Below, piece after piece: positions 9,682 to 18,400 of a stretch of 64,000 nt of DNA. Location of the stretch: contig JAPLAM010000060.1 in assembly GCA_026393275.1 (NCBI GenBank), positions 62,001 to 126,000 on the forward strand, read 5' to 3'. This DNA comes from Arthrobacter sp. Its GTDB lineage: Bacteria > Actinomycetota > Actinomycetes > Actinomycetales > Micrococcaceae. The position numbers and the translations under genes were made by a program. Numbering within the stretch: the first letter of the stretch is position 1; the number at the start of each line of letters is the position of its first letter. The notes below the pieces were generated by a model. That model had not been told where the DNA came from. It worked only from the letters and a program-made list of their open reading frames with translations, and searched no databases.

Positions 9682-10623
9682 TCAGCGGGCTTCGGAAAGC
9701 TCGAGCCGGCTGCGGTACTCCACCGGGCTGCCCGAGATGGGGTCCACGAAGCGGATGCCGCGGGCCAGGAGCTGGAGCGGCTTGGCGTAGTCGTCCGGCG
9801 CCTTGTCCAGCAGCTCGGGATAAAACGCGTCGTTCACAATCCCGAGGCCCAGCGACGCCATGTGCACGCGGAGCTGGTGGGTCTTGCCGGAATGCGGCTC
9901 CAGCCGGTACAGGGCGCGGCGCGGCTCGCCGCCGTCGGCCGGCCCGTCGAAGGTGCGGAGCCGCTCAATCCGGGTCTCGGCGTTGGGCTCGCCCTCGATG
10001 ACCTCTGCGAGCAGGTAGCTGCGGGACTTGGTCATCCGGTTCCGCACCACCACGGGGAAGTCGACGGCGGGATGCCCCGGGGCCGGCTCCGCAGCAGACA
10101 CGCACTCGTACTCTTTCCGGACCTGGCGTTTCTCGAAGAGCACTTGGTACTTCCCGCGGGTCGCCGGGTTGGTGGAGAGCAGCAGGATGCCCGCCGTCAT
10201 GCGGTCCAGGCGGTGCATCGGAATCAGGTCCGGCAACTGCAGCTGGTTCCGGAGCCGGACCAGGGCCGATTCCTGGATGTAGGTGCCGCCGGGGGTGGTG
10301 GGCAGGAAGTGCGGTTTGTCGACGACCAGGAGGTGCTCGTCCTGGTGCAGGATGTTCAGTTCCACCGGGATCCGGGTCTCCGGCGGCAGCGAGCGGTAGT
10401 ACCAGATGAAGGTGTGGCGCTCCAGCGGGGTGGTGCGGTCCAACGGGATGCCGGCCTCGCCCACGATCTCGCCGGCGTCGAAGCGGTCCTCGATGCCCTG
10501 CGGGTCGATGTGCCCCCAGCGGTGCATCATGTAGTCCATCGCGGTGTCCCACGGCCCCTCGTCCGGCAGCCGCAGGCGGGTGGCGTTCACGCCGTCGCGC
10601 ACGGGCAGGGGGGATTGCATCAC
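9682..10623 (-). CDS. RluA-family pseudouridine synthase
   Basis: LLVVDKPHFLPTTPGGTYIQESALVRLRNQLQLPDLIPMHRLDRMTAGILLLSTNPATRGKYQ; HSGKTHQLRVHMASLGLGIVNDAFY. Confidence 0.93.
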   Translation of the reverse strand: MMQSPLPVRDGVNATRLRLPDEGPWDTAMDYMMHRWGHIDPQGIEDRFDAGEIVGEAGIPLDRTTPLERHTFIWYYRSLPPETRIPVELNILHQDEHLLVVDKPHFLPTTPGGTYIQESALVRLRNQLQLPDLIPMHRLDRMTAGILLLSTNPATRGKYQVLFEKRQVRKEYECVSAAEPAPGHPAVDFPVVVRNRMTKSRSYLLAEVIEGEPNAETRIERLRTFDGPADGGEPRRALYRLEPHSGKTHQLRVHMASLGLGIVNDAFYPELLDKAPDDYAKPLQLLARGIRFVDPISGSPVEYRSRLELSEAR

Positions 10624-10665
10624 CGCCCCATTCTACTTGGCCGCCGGGACAGGGCGCCCCGCCCT

Positions 10666-10708
10666 CGCCCCTCCCGGCCCCCGCCCCTCCCGGCCCCCGC
10701 CCCTCCCG
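10666..10708. repeat. tandem repeat, 16-bp unit cgcccctcccggcccc x ~2.7
   Basis: Read directly: cgcccctcccggcccc|cgcccctcccggcccc|cgcccctcccg. Confidence 0.85.
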
Positions 10709-10732
10709 TTTAGACGGTTGCGGGCCCACTCG
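10705..10732. repeat. degenerate half-copy of the dispersed palindromic element (cccgtttagacggttgcgggcccactcg)
   Basis: Aligns with one arm plus inner sequence of the element at 42374-42435 (cccgtttcgacggttccgtgcccactcg). Confidence 0.6.
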
Positions 10733-10775
10733 ACGAATCCAAGCGTCGAGCCGGCACGGCACCGTCGATCCGGCG

Positions 10776-10817
10776 CGCCGACAGTAAAATAGTTCTTGAC
10801 AAATAAAACTGTCGGCG
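10776..10817. promoter_or_regulatory. 10-bp perfect inverted repeat cgccgacagt-N22-actgtcggcg flanking a TTGACA-containing promoter
   Basis: Arms 10776-10785 and 10808-10817; spacer contains ttgaca at 10796-10801; start of ArsR-like gene at 10832. Confidence 0.65.
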
Positions 10818-10831
10818 AGCAGACTTGAAGC

Positions 10832-11482
10832 ATGTTGGACATCGCTGTGATTGAGGACCCCGCCGCCGCTGAGGCCTCGCTGGATCCGATCCGGACCCGC
10901 ATTCTGCGGGAGTTGGCCGAGCCGGGGTCCGCGACGCAGCTGGCCGCGAAGGTGGGCCTGCCGCGGCAACAGGTGAACTACCACCTCAAGGCCCTCGAGC
11001 GGCACGGCCTCGTCGAACTCGTGGAGGAGCGGCGCCGCGGCAACGTTACCGAACGCATCCTGCGGGCGACGGCGGCCTCGTACCTGATTTCCCCCTCGGC
11101 GCTGGCCTCAGTGGCGCCGGATCCGCACCGCTACTCGGACCGGTTCTCGGCCTTCTGGCTGCTGGCGCTCGCCGGGCGCATGGTCCAGGAACTGGGCCGG
11201 CTCATCGCCGGGGCGGTCGCGGCCCGGAAGACGCTCCCCACCTTCGCCATCGACGGCGAGATCACGTTCCGCTCCGCCGCGGACCGGGCCGCCTTCGCCG
11301 AGGAGCTCGGCCTCGCGGTGGCCCGGTTGGTGGACAAATACGACGACGACGGCGGCCCGGCCGCGGCCGGCGCTCCGGCCGCCGGCTCGCGGGACCCAGG
11401 CACAGGACGCAAACACCGCCTCGTCGTCGCCCTGCACCCGACCCTGAAATCCTCACCCCAACCCCCGAACGCTAAGGAGTAA
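10832..11482 (+). CDS. ArsR-type helix-turn-helix regulator
   Basis: DPIRTRILRELAEPGSATQLAAKVGLPRQQVNYHLKALERHGLVELVEERRRGNVTERILRATA. Confidence 0.88.
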   Translation: MLDIAVIEDPAAAEASLDPIRTRILRELAEPGSATQLAAKVGLPRQQVNYHLKALERHGLVELVEERRRGNVTERILRATAASYLISPSALASVAPDPHRYSDRFSAFWLLALAGRMVQELGRLIAGAVAARKTLPTFAIDGEITFRSAADRAAFAEELGLAVARLVDKYDDDGGPAAAGAPAAGSRDPGTGRKHRLVVALHPTLKSSPQPPNAKE

Positions 11483-11487
11483 GAACA

Positions 11488-12180
11488 ATGACTGAAAAGC
11501 GGGACTTCGAAATCGCGTACGACACCGAACTGCCAGCGACGCCGGAGCGCGTCTGGGACGCGGTCACCCGGGGCACCCCGGCCTGGATGTTCCCCACGGA
11601 CCAGTGGCCGGCTGTCACAACCGTCGAGGAATACCCCTCCCACCTCGTCTCCCGGATGGAGGGCCCGGACGGCTGGTTCAACCAGCTCGAGCACGTGCTG
11701 GAACCGCTTGAGGGCGGCCGGGCCCGGCTGCACTACGTCCACAGCGGCATCTTCACGGATAACTGGGACGAGCAGTACGACGGCGCCAGCAGGCACACGG
11801 CGTTCTACCTGCACACCCTGGGCCAGTACCTGGGGCACTTCGACGGCAGGCCCGTGGTCTTCACTGACATCCAGGCACCGGCCGCCTCGCAGACCGCGGA
11901 AGGCTTCGACCGGCTGAAGGAGGCCCTCGGCGTCGACCACCTCGCCCAGGGGGACGCGGCGGAACTGGACGTCGACGGCGTCGGGCATCTGTCCGGCGAA
12001 ATCGATTTCTCCAACGAGCACTTCCTCGGGCTGCGGACCGCGGACACGATGTACCGCTTCTTCGGGCGCAACGCCTTCGGAGCGCCAGTGGGCATGACCG
12101 TGCATGAGTTCAGCGGCCGCGGGGCCGCCGGCACGACGGCGACGGCGTGGGGCGCGTTCCTCGAGAAGGTCTACGTCTAG
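11488..12180 (+). CDS. SRPBCC/AHSA1-like domain protein
   Basis: FEIAYDTELPATPERVWDAVTRGTPAWMFP...; starts 5 bp after the ArsR-like gene. Confidence 0.82.
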   Translation: MTEKRDFEIAYDTELPATPERVWDAVTRGTPAWMFPTDQWPAVTTVEEYPSHLVSRMEGPDGWFNQLEHVLEPLEGGRARLHYVHSGIFTDNWDEQYDGASRHTAFYLHTLGQYLGHFDGRPVVFTDIQAPAASQTAEGFDRLKEALGVDHLAQGDAAELDVDGVGHLSGEIDFSNEHFLGLRTADTMYRFFGRNAFGAPVGMTVHEFSGRGAAGTTATAWGAFLEKVYV

Positions 12181-12213
12181 CCGCTGAGCGTCGTCATCCT
12201 GCGCTCCCGCCCG

Positions 12214-12281
12214 CCGTTTCGACGGTTCCCTGCACATTAGGCGTTTCCTAGCACCTGCCTGGCAGGGAACCGTCGAAACGG
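12214..12281. repeat. dispersed palindromic element copy: perfect 20-bp arms ccgtttcgacggttccctgc / gcagggaaccgtcgaaacgg
   Basis: Arms 12214-12233 and 12262-12281, 28-nt loop; related copy at 42374-42435. Confidence 0.9.
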
Positions 12282-12359
12282 GCGGTGATGCAGGGCGGTG
12301 ATGCAAGGGGGAGGAGTGCGGCGCGGGGTCGGGAGGGGTGCGCGGGGCCGCGCGGACGG

Positions 12360-13880
12360 TCAGGCGATGGCGGCGGCGGGCTGGGCCGGCAGGCTCCGGC
12401 GCAACTGCGGGGCACCGTCCAGCCTCGCCTGGGCCGCGCGCAGGGCCACGACAGCGGTCTCCAGCTGCTCGGGCGGCAGGGTGAACGGCAGGCGCAGGTA
12501 GTGCTCGAAGGCCCCTCCGACGCCGAACCGGGGCCCGGCGGCGAGCCGGATGCCGAAATCCGGGGCGAGTACCGCGAGGGCGGTGCTGACCGGGTCCGGA
12601 AGTCGGCACCAGACCGACAGGCCGCCGTCGGGACGCTCCGGCTCCCAGCCCGGAAGGTGCCCGCGGACCAGCTTCAGCAGGGTGTCCCGGTTCTCACGCA
12701 GTGCGGCGAGCCGGGCGGGAAGCGGCTCGGCGAGGTCGTTGACCAGGTGCGCCGCGGCGAGCTGCTCCACCACCGGCCCGCCGAGGTCGAAGGTGGTGCG
12801 GGCCGCGGCGAAACGCTGGATCAGCGGCTCGCTGGCCCTGATCCAGCCGGTGCGCAGCCCCGCCCAGTGCGACTTGCTGAGCGATCCGATGGACACGACG
12901 GCCGGGCTGAACGCGGCCATCGGAGTGGACTGGGCGCCGTCGAGGTTCAGCTCCCGCAGCGTCTCGTCCACCACCAGCACGGTGCCCGCCGCCGCGGCCG
13001 AGGCTACGAGGCGGCGCCGCTGCGAATCCGGCATCAGCCGGCCGGTCGGGTTATGGAAGTCCGGCACCACGTAGGCCATCGCGGGCCGTTGCTGTACCAG
13101 CGCCGATTCCATTGCCTCGAGATCCCAGCCGGCCGCACCGCCGCCGTCGTGGACCGGCGCGGCTGTTCCGGCGCGGGGCGCAGCGGGCATGGCCACCGTC
13201 ACCGTCCTGCAGCCCGCGGCCCGGATGGCGTCGAGCGCGTTCGGGTAGCTCGGGTGCTCCACGAGCACCTTTCCCGACCGGCCGGCGAGGGTCCGCAGCA
13301 CGATGTTCAGGGCGTGCTGTGCGCCGGAAGTGACCAGGATCTGCCCCGCGGTGGTGGGCACCCCGGCTGCGGTGTAGCGGGCCGCGATCGCAGCCCGCAG
13401 CGGGCCCACCCCGAGGGCGTCATAGCCGAATCCGGGCAGCAGCGCCGGCAACTCCGTGAGCGCGGCGGCAAACGCCCGGTGCACCACTTCGCCGCTCGCG
13501 GGCAGTGAGGCATAGGCCAGATCGAGGATCCCGTCCGGAACCGCCAGCCCGGGGGCGCCGCTGAGCCGCCGTCCGTCGTCGTTTCCGCCCGCCGTGGCCG
13601 CACCGTGGCCGGGGATGCGGCTGCGGCTCCGGCTGCCCTGGCCGCCGCTCAGGAAGCCTTGTTCGCGCAACAGGGCGTAGGCGGCAGTCACGGTGGTGCG
13701 GCTGGTGCCGAGGGTCACGGCCAGCGACCGTTCGCTGGGCAGTGCGACGTCGAGGGCGACGCGGCCGTCGAGGACGAGCAGGCGCACGACGTCGGCCAGC
13801 TCGCGGTAGGCGGGCGCGGCGCCGACGTTCCACCTGCCAAGCAGGCGGGCCAGCGAGCTGGGATTCAGGGATCCGGACAT
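12360..13880 (-). CDS. MocR/PdxR-type GntR regulator with PLP-dependent aminotransferase domain
   Basis: N-terminal wHTH DGRVALDVALPSERSLAVTLGTSRTTVTAAYALLREQGFLSG followed by aminotransferase fold (VPDFHNPTGRLMPDSQRRRL, SIGSLSKSHWAGLRTGWI). Confidence 0.93.
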   Translation of the reverse strand: MSGSLNPSSLARLLGRWNVGAAPAYRELADVVRLLVLDGRVALDVALPSERSLAVTLGTSRTTVTAAYALLREQGFLSGGQGSRSRSRIPGHGAATAGGNDDGRRLSGAPGLAVPDGILDLAYASLPASGEVVHRAFAAALTELPALLPGFGYDALGVGPLRAAIAARYTAAGVPTTAGQILVTSGAQHALNIVLRTLAGRSGKVLVEHPSYPNALDAIRAAGCRTVTVAMPAAPRAGTAAPVHDGGGAAGWDLEAMESALVQQRPAMAYVVPDFHNPTGRLMPDSQRRRLVASAAAAGTVLVVDETLRELNLDGAQSTPMAAFSPAVVSIGSLSKSHWAGLRTGWIRASEPLIQRFAAARTTFDLGGPVVEQLAAAHLVNDLAEPLPARLAALRENRDTLLKLVRGHLPGWEPERPDGGLSVWCRLPDPVSTALAVLAPDFGIRLAAGPRFGVGGAFEHYLRLPFTLPPEQLETAVVALRAAQARLDGAPQLRRSLPAQPAAAIA

Positions 13881-13921
13881 AAGGCCAGTATTTCAAACTG
13901 GCTATGGATTACAAGGCCAGT
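13881..13921. promoter_or_regulatory. probable MocR operator: direct repeats aaggccagt (13881-13889, 13913-13921) plus inverted actggc (13897-13902)
   Basis: Repeats read directly between divergent MocR and YczE-like genes; 32-bp direct-repeat spacing. Confidence 0.6.
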
Positions 13922-13940
13922 TCTCGGGGAGGATGGGGTG

Positions 13941-14573
13941 ATGATGACACGCAGACTCCTCCAGCTCCTGATTGGCCTTGCCCTGTATGGCGTGTCGCTG
14001 GCCATGGTCATCCGCGCCAGCCTCGGGACAGCGCCGTGGGATGTTCTCCATCAGGGGTTGGCGGGCAGAACGGGGCTGAGCCTTGGCACCGTAGTGATCG
14101 GCGTCAGCTTCCTGGTGCTCCTGCTCTGGATTCCGCTGCGACAGTGGCCCGGGATCGGCACCCTCTGCAACGCCGTGCTGGTGGGTGTGTTTGCCGACGT
14201 CGGGCTGGCGCTGATCCCGCAGTTCTCACAGTTGGGCGGCCAGATCGCGCTCCTGGTCGGGGCCGTCCTGCTCAACGGCCTGGCCTCGGCCCTGTACATC
14301 GGCGCCCGCCTCGGGCCGGGGGCGCGGGACGGGCTGATGACCGGACTGGCACTGCGCACCGGGTGGACGGTACGGGGCGCACGGACCGGGATCGAGGTGG
14401 TGGTGCTGGCTGCCGGCTGGTTGCTGGGCGGCTCGGTGGGCGTGGGGACAGTGCTTTACGCGGTGGCGATCGGTCCGCTGGTGCAGCTCCTGCTGCCGCG
14501 GTTCACCGTGCCGGAGCCGAAAGCGTCCGAGGACCCGGCAGCGGCAGCCGACCCCGCCACCGCCGCACGCTGA
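13941..14573 (+). CDS. YczE/YitT-like integral membrane protein
   Basis: MMTRRLLQLLIGLALYGVSLAMVIRASLGTAPWDVLHQGLAGRTGLSLGTVVIGVSFLVLLLWIPLRQWPGIGTLCNAVLVGVFADVGL; multiple TM segments. Confidence 0.85.
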   Translation: MMTRRLLQLLIGLALYGVSLAMVIRASLGTAPWDVLHQGLAGRTGLSLGTVVIGVSFLVLLLWIPLRQWPGIGTLCNAVLVGVFADVGLALIPQFSQLGGQIALLVGAVLLNGLASALYIGARLGPGARDGLMTGLALRTGWTVRGARTGIEVVVLAAGWLLGGSVGVGTVLYAVAIGPLVQLLLPRFTVPEPKASEDPAAAADPATAAR

Positions 14574-14588
14574 ATGCAATGAACCCCG

Positions 14589-15437
14589 TCAAGCCTTGAC
14601 CGGCGTGCCCGGCGGCGGCTGGCAGCGGGGGCAGTAGTAAATGTCCCGCTCCTCGGCGCCGGTGTCCTTGGCGAGGACCCCGCGGCGGATGGGAGTGCCG
14701 CACTTGAGGCAGGGTTGGTGCTCGCGCCGGTACACCCAGTACCCGGGCGTCCCGGCCGTCCTGCCCACCGGGACGCCGCGCGCGTTCAGCACCGTGGTGC
14801 GGCGGCCCGGGCCGAGGTTGGCGGTCAACAGGACCTTCGCGTCGGTGATCATCGCCGCCAGGTCGGGAACCGCCGAAACGGGCGACGCGGGGTGGACGCC
14901 GGACAGGAAGCACGCCTCGCAGCGGTAGATGTTGCCGATGCCGGCGAGGTTGCGCTGGTCCAGCAAGGCGACGCCGATCGGCACCCCGGGCGCCGCGAGC
15001 AGGCGGCGTTCGGCTTCGGCCATGTCCCAGTCCGGGCCGAGGAGATCCGGTCCAAGGTGGCCCACAACCGCGTCTTCGTCGGCGGTCGGGATGACTTCCA
15101 GCAACCCCAGCGAGAACCCGACGGCGTCCGCCGAGGCCGTGCGCAACACGCAGCGGGCGGTGAAACCGGGTTTGCGCCAGCGCCCGCCCGGCGGATAGAC
15201 CTGCCAGGTCCCTTCCATCTTCAGGTGCGAGTGGATGGTGAGGCGGTCCTTCGGCGCCGGGCCCTCCAGCCGCATCAGCAGGTGCTTGCCGCGGGGGACA
15301 ACCTCCTGGACGGTCCAGCCACCCAGCTTGAGGGTCGCGAAGCGCGGCACCCGGAAGTCGGACGCGAGCAACTCTTTGCCGGCCAGCGCGGCGTGCAGCT
15401 GCGCGGCGGCGCGGAAGACGGAATCGCCCTCAGGCAC
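14589..15437 (-). CDS. nei: Fpg/Nei family DNA glycosylase (endonuclease VIII, Nei2-like)
   Basis: MPEGDSVFRAAAQLHAALAGKELLASDFRVPRF; C-terminal zinc finger CLKCGTPIRRGVLAKDTGAEERDIYYCPRCQ. Confidence 0.92.
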   Translation of the reverse strand: MPEGDSVFRAAAQLHAALAGKELLASDFRVPRFATLKLGGWTVQEVVPRGKHLLMRLEGPAPKDRLTIHSHLKMEGTWQVYPPGGRWRKPGFTARCVLRTASADAVGFSLGLLEVIPTADEDAVVGHLGPDLLGPDWDMAEAERRLLAAPGVPIGVALLDQRNLAGIGNIYRCEACFLSGVHPASPVSAVPDLAAMITDAKVLLTANLGPGRRTTVLNARGVPVGRTAGTPGYWVYRREHQPCLKCGTPIRRGVLAKDTGAEERDIYYCPRCQPPPGTPVKA

Positions 15438-18400
15438 GGATCCTCAATCCCTTCGGCGTGGAGTAGGCGCCGGCCTGGGCCAGTGCGGCGGCGACCGGCG
15501 TGTCTAGGATGCCGTGGCCGTTGACCTTTTCCATGATCAGCTTGTCGACGGCGCCGCGCGTCACCACACTCACGAGGGCGGCGCCGGCGGCGGCCAGGAT
15601 CCCGGCGTCGGCGCTGAACGCCAGCAGGGTCTTGCCGCCGCGTTCCACGTACAGGACGAGCGCGCCGTCGACCAGCACCACCAGGGCGCCCGCCTTCCGG
15701 CCGGGGCGGTGGCCGGTGCCGGCCTCCACGTCCAGGGCCGGCCAGGCCAGCGCGGCGCCGTAGGGGTTGGCCGGGTCGGTCGCGGCGAGGGCCAGGGCGA
15801 CGGGCTCCGCCTGGTGCACCTGGGCGTCCTCGACGTAGGACCGCAGCCGGTCCACCGTGGCGGGGACCGCGAACTGGGCCGCGCCGAGGTGCTCGATGAA
15901 GTAGCCGCGGCGGCAGCGTCCGGCCTCTTCAAGCCGGGCCAGCACCTTGTACATCAGGCCGAAGCCGCCCAGGATGTTCTCCGCCATGACCGACCCCCGG
16001 GTGACCACGCCGTACCGGTCCAGCAGGAGTTCCGCGGTGGCACGGGCGTGGATGGTGGGATCGAGTTCGGCGGCGGGCAGCGCGGACCAGCGCCCCGCGG
16101 CCAGCGGCGGCGCCGGGGCGGTCCCGGTGCCGGAGCCGTAACGGCCGCCGGTGAGCCCGGGCGATCCGAGCAGCCCGGTTCCGTGGGCGCGGCTCAGCCG
16201 GCTGAGCCTGGGCGCCCGGGCCCGCGGCGCGCGGCCGACCTGCCGGTGCGCGGTGTGGCCGCCGGCGATGAGGGCCCGGACCGGGGCGAAGGTGTCGCCG
16301 GTGACCCGGCCGGCCCAGGCCAGGTCCCAGAGCGCGGACACGACGTCCCGGTCGCTGAGCACCGTGTCCATGCCGCCGGCGATCTCGGTCAATTGGCGGA
16401 AGAAGTAGCCGCCGCCGTTGTTCTGCAGATGATCCAGGAGCCGCTGCTGCGCGTCGCCGGGCACGAAGTCCAGGTCAGGGTTCAGTGTAAGTTCGGCCGA
16501 ATCGGCGAGGTGCAGGCTCACCCAGCCGTCGTTGCCGGGCAGCGTGCCGGCCCCGGACCAGAGGACCTCGCCGGCGGCCATGAGCTCGTCGAGCATCGCC
16601 GGCTGGTAATTGGACACGCGGCTGGCCAGCACCAGGGGTTCCCACGCCGACGCCGGGATCGGCACGCCGGAGAGCTGGTCCACCGCGGTAACGATGCCGT
16701 CCAGCCCACGCAGCGCCGACTGCCCGCGGCCGCCGGGGGTCCGCACGTTCTGCCAGGCCGGCAGGAACCGCCCGTACGCGGAGCCGTCCACGGGCTCCAC
16801 CTCGGCCCGCAGTGCGGCCAGTGAACGGCGGCGCAGCTTACGGAGCACCTCGGCGTCGCACCATTCACTGCCCCCTGCCGCAGGCAGAACAGCCGGCACT
16901 GCGGCTTCCCCCGCTGCGGGGGCCGCGCGTTCCGTGGCCGCTGCGTGGGGCCGGAACTCGCCCTCGACGACGCGGCCGTCCGCCGCCAGCCGTTTCAGCG
17001 CAGTGCCGACGACGGCGACGCCGAGTCCCAGCCGGGCGGCGACCTCGACCGCGGTGAACGGCCCGTGGGTCCGGGCGTAGCGCGAGACCAGGTCGCCCAG
17101 GGGGTCCGCGACGGGTTCGATGAACGCCAGCGGTACACCCATCGGCAGCGGCACGCCGAGGGCATCGCGCAGCCGGGCCGCGTCCTCCACGGCGGCGAAC
17201 CGTTCGACGCCGCCGATGTTGACCTTGATCGCCCGGTTGGCCCGCTGCAGCACTGCCAGATGGGCCGCCGCGGCGTCGGCGGCGTTGGCCGTGGTTTCCT
17301 CGGCCCCGGCCCCGGCCCCGGCCCCGGCCCCGGCCCCGGCCCCGGCCCCGGCCTCGGCCTCGGCCCCGGCCCCGTCCCCGGCCTGGATCGGCCCGGCCTC
17401 GGCCGGTCCAGCCTCGGCCGCCAGCCGGGCCGCGACTTCGTACGGGGTGAGCGGGCCCAGCAGCCGGAGCAGGTCGGCCACGCCTTCGAGCCCGCGCATC
17501 TTCCGGTCCGGCGCGAGGCGCTGCAGTTCAAGCTCGGTGGCCTCAATGACCTTCACGTCGAGCAGTTCGCGCAGCTCCACCCGGCCCAGCAGCTCGTTGA
17601 GCAGGGTCGAATCCAGCGCCAGCGCGGCGGCCCGGCGCTCGGCCAGCGGCGAATCGCCCTCGTAGAGGAACTGCGCCACATAGCCGAACAGCAGCGACTT
17701 GGCGAACGGCGAGGGCTGCTGCGTGGTGGTCTGCAGGATCCGCAACTCGCGCCGCTCAATCGAGGCGGCGATGTCCTTCAGCGCCGGAAGGTCGTAGACG
17801 TCCTGCAGGCACTCGCGCACGGTTTCGAGCACGATCGGGAACGCCGGGTACTTCCGGGCGACGTCCAGCAACTGGGCCGAGCGTTGGCGCTGCTGCCACA
17901 GCGGCTGCCGCTTCCCGGGGGTCTGGCGGGGCAGGAGCAGGGCCCGCGCGGCGCATTCCCGGAAGCGGGAGGCGAACAGCGCGCTGCCGCCGACCTCCGC
18001 GGTCACAATCTGTTCGAGCTCTCCGGGCTCGAACAGGAACAGTTCCGCTCCCGGCGGCTCGTCCTCCATCATCGGCACGCGCAGCACGATGCCGTCGTCG
18101 GCAGCCATCGCGGAGCCGTCCATCCCGTACCGCTGCTGCAGCCGCTGGCCGACGGCGAGGGCCCACGGCGCGTGCACCGGCATCCCGAAGGGGCTGTGCA
18201 GCACCACACGCCAGTCGCCCAGTTCATCGTGGAACCGCTCCACCACCAGGGTCGTGTCACTCGGGACCACTTCGGTGGCGAGCTTCTGCTCGGCGAGGTA
18301 CTGGATCAGGTTGTTGGCGGCGAAGTCGTCCAGCCCGGTGGCCCTGCAGCGCTCGGTGGCCGGGCCGACGTCGGACGCGGAGAGTTCGCGCATGAACGCG

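Noticed and set aside
12285-12320. Small direct duplication gcggtgatgcagg/gcggtgatgcaag
   Set aside because: Too short to interpret beyond local slippage next to the palindromic element.
17281-17400. CRISPR-like repetition
   Set aside because: Contiguous 6-bp microsatellite without spacers, inside a coding frame.
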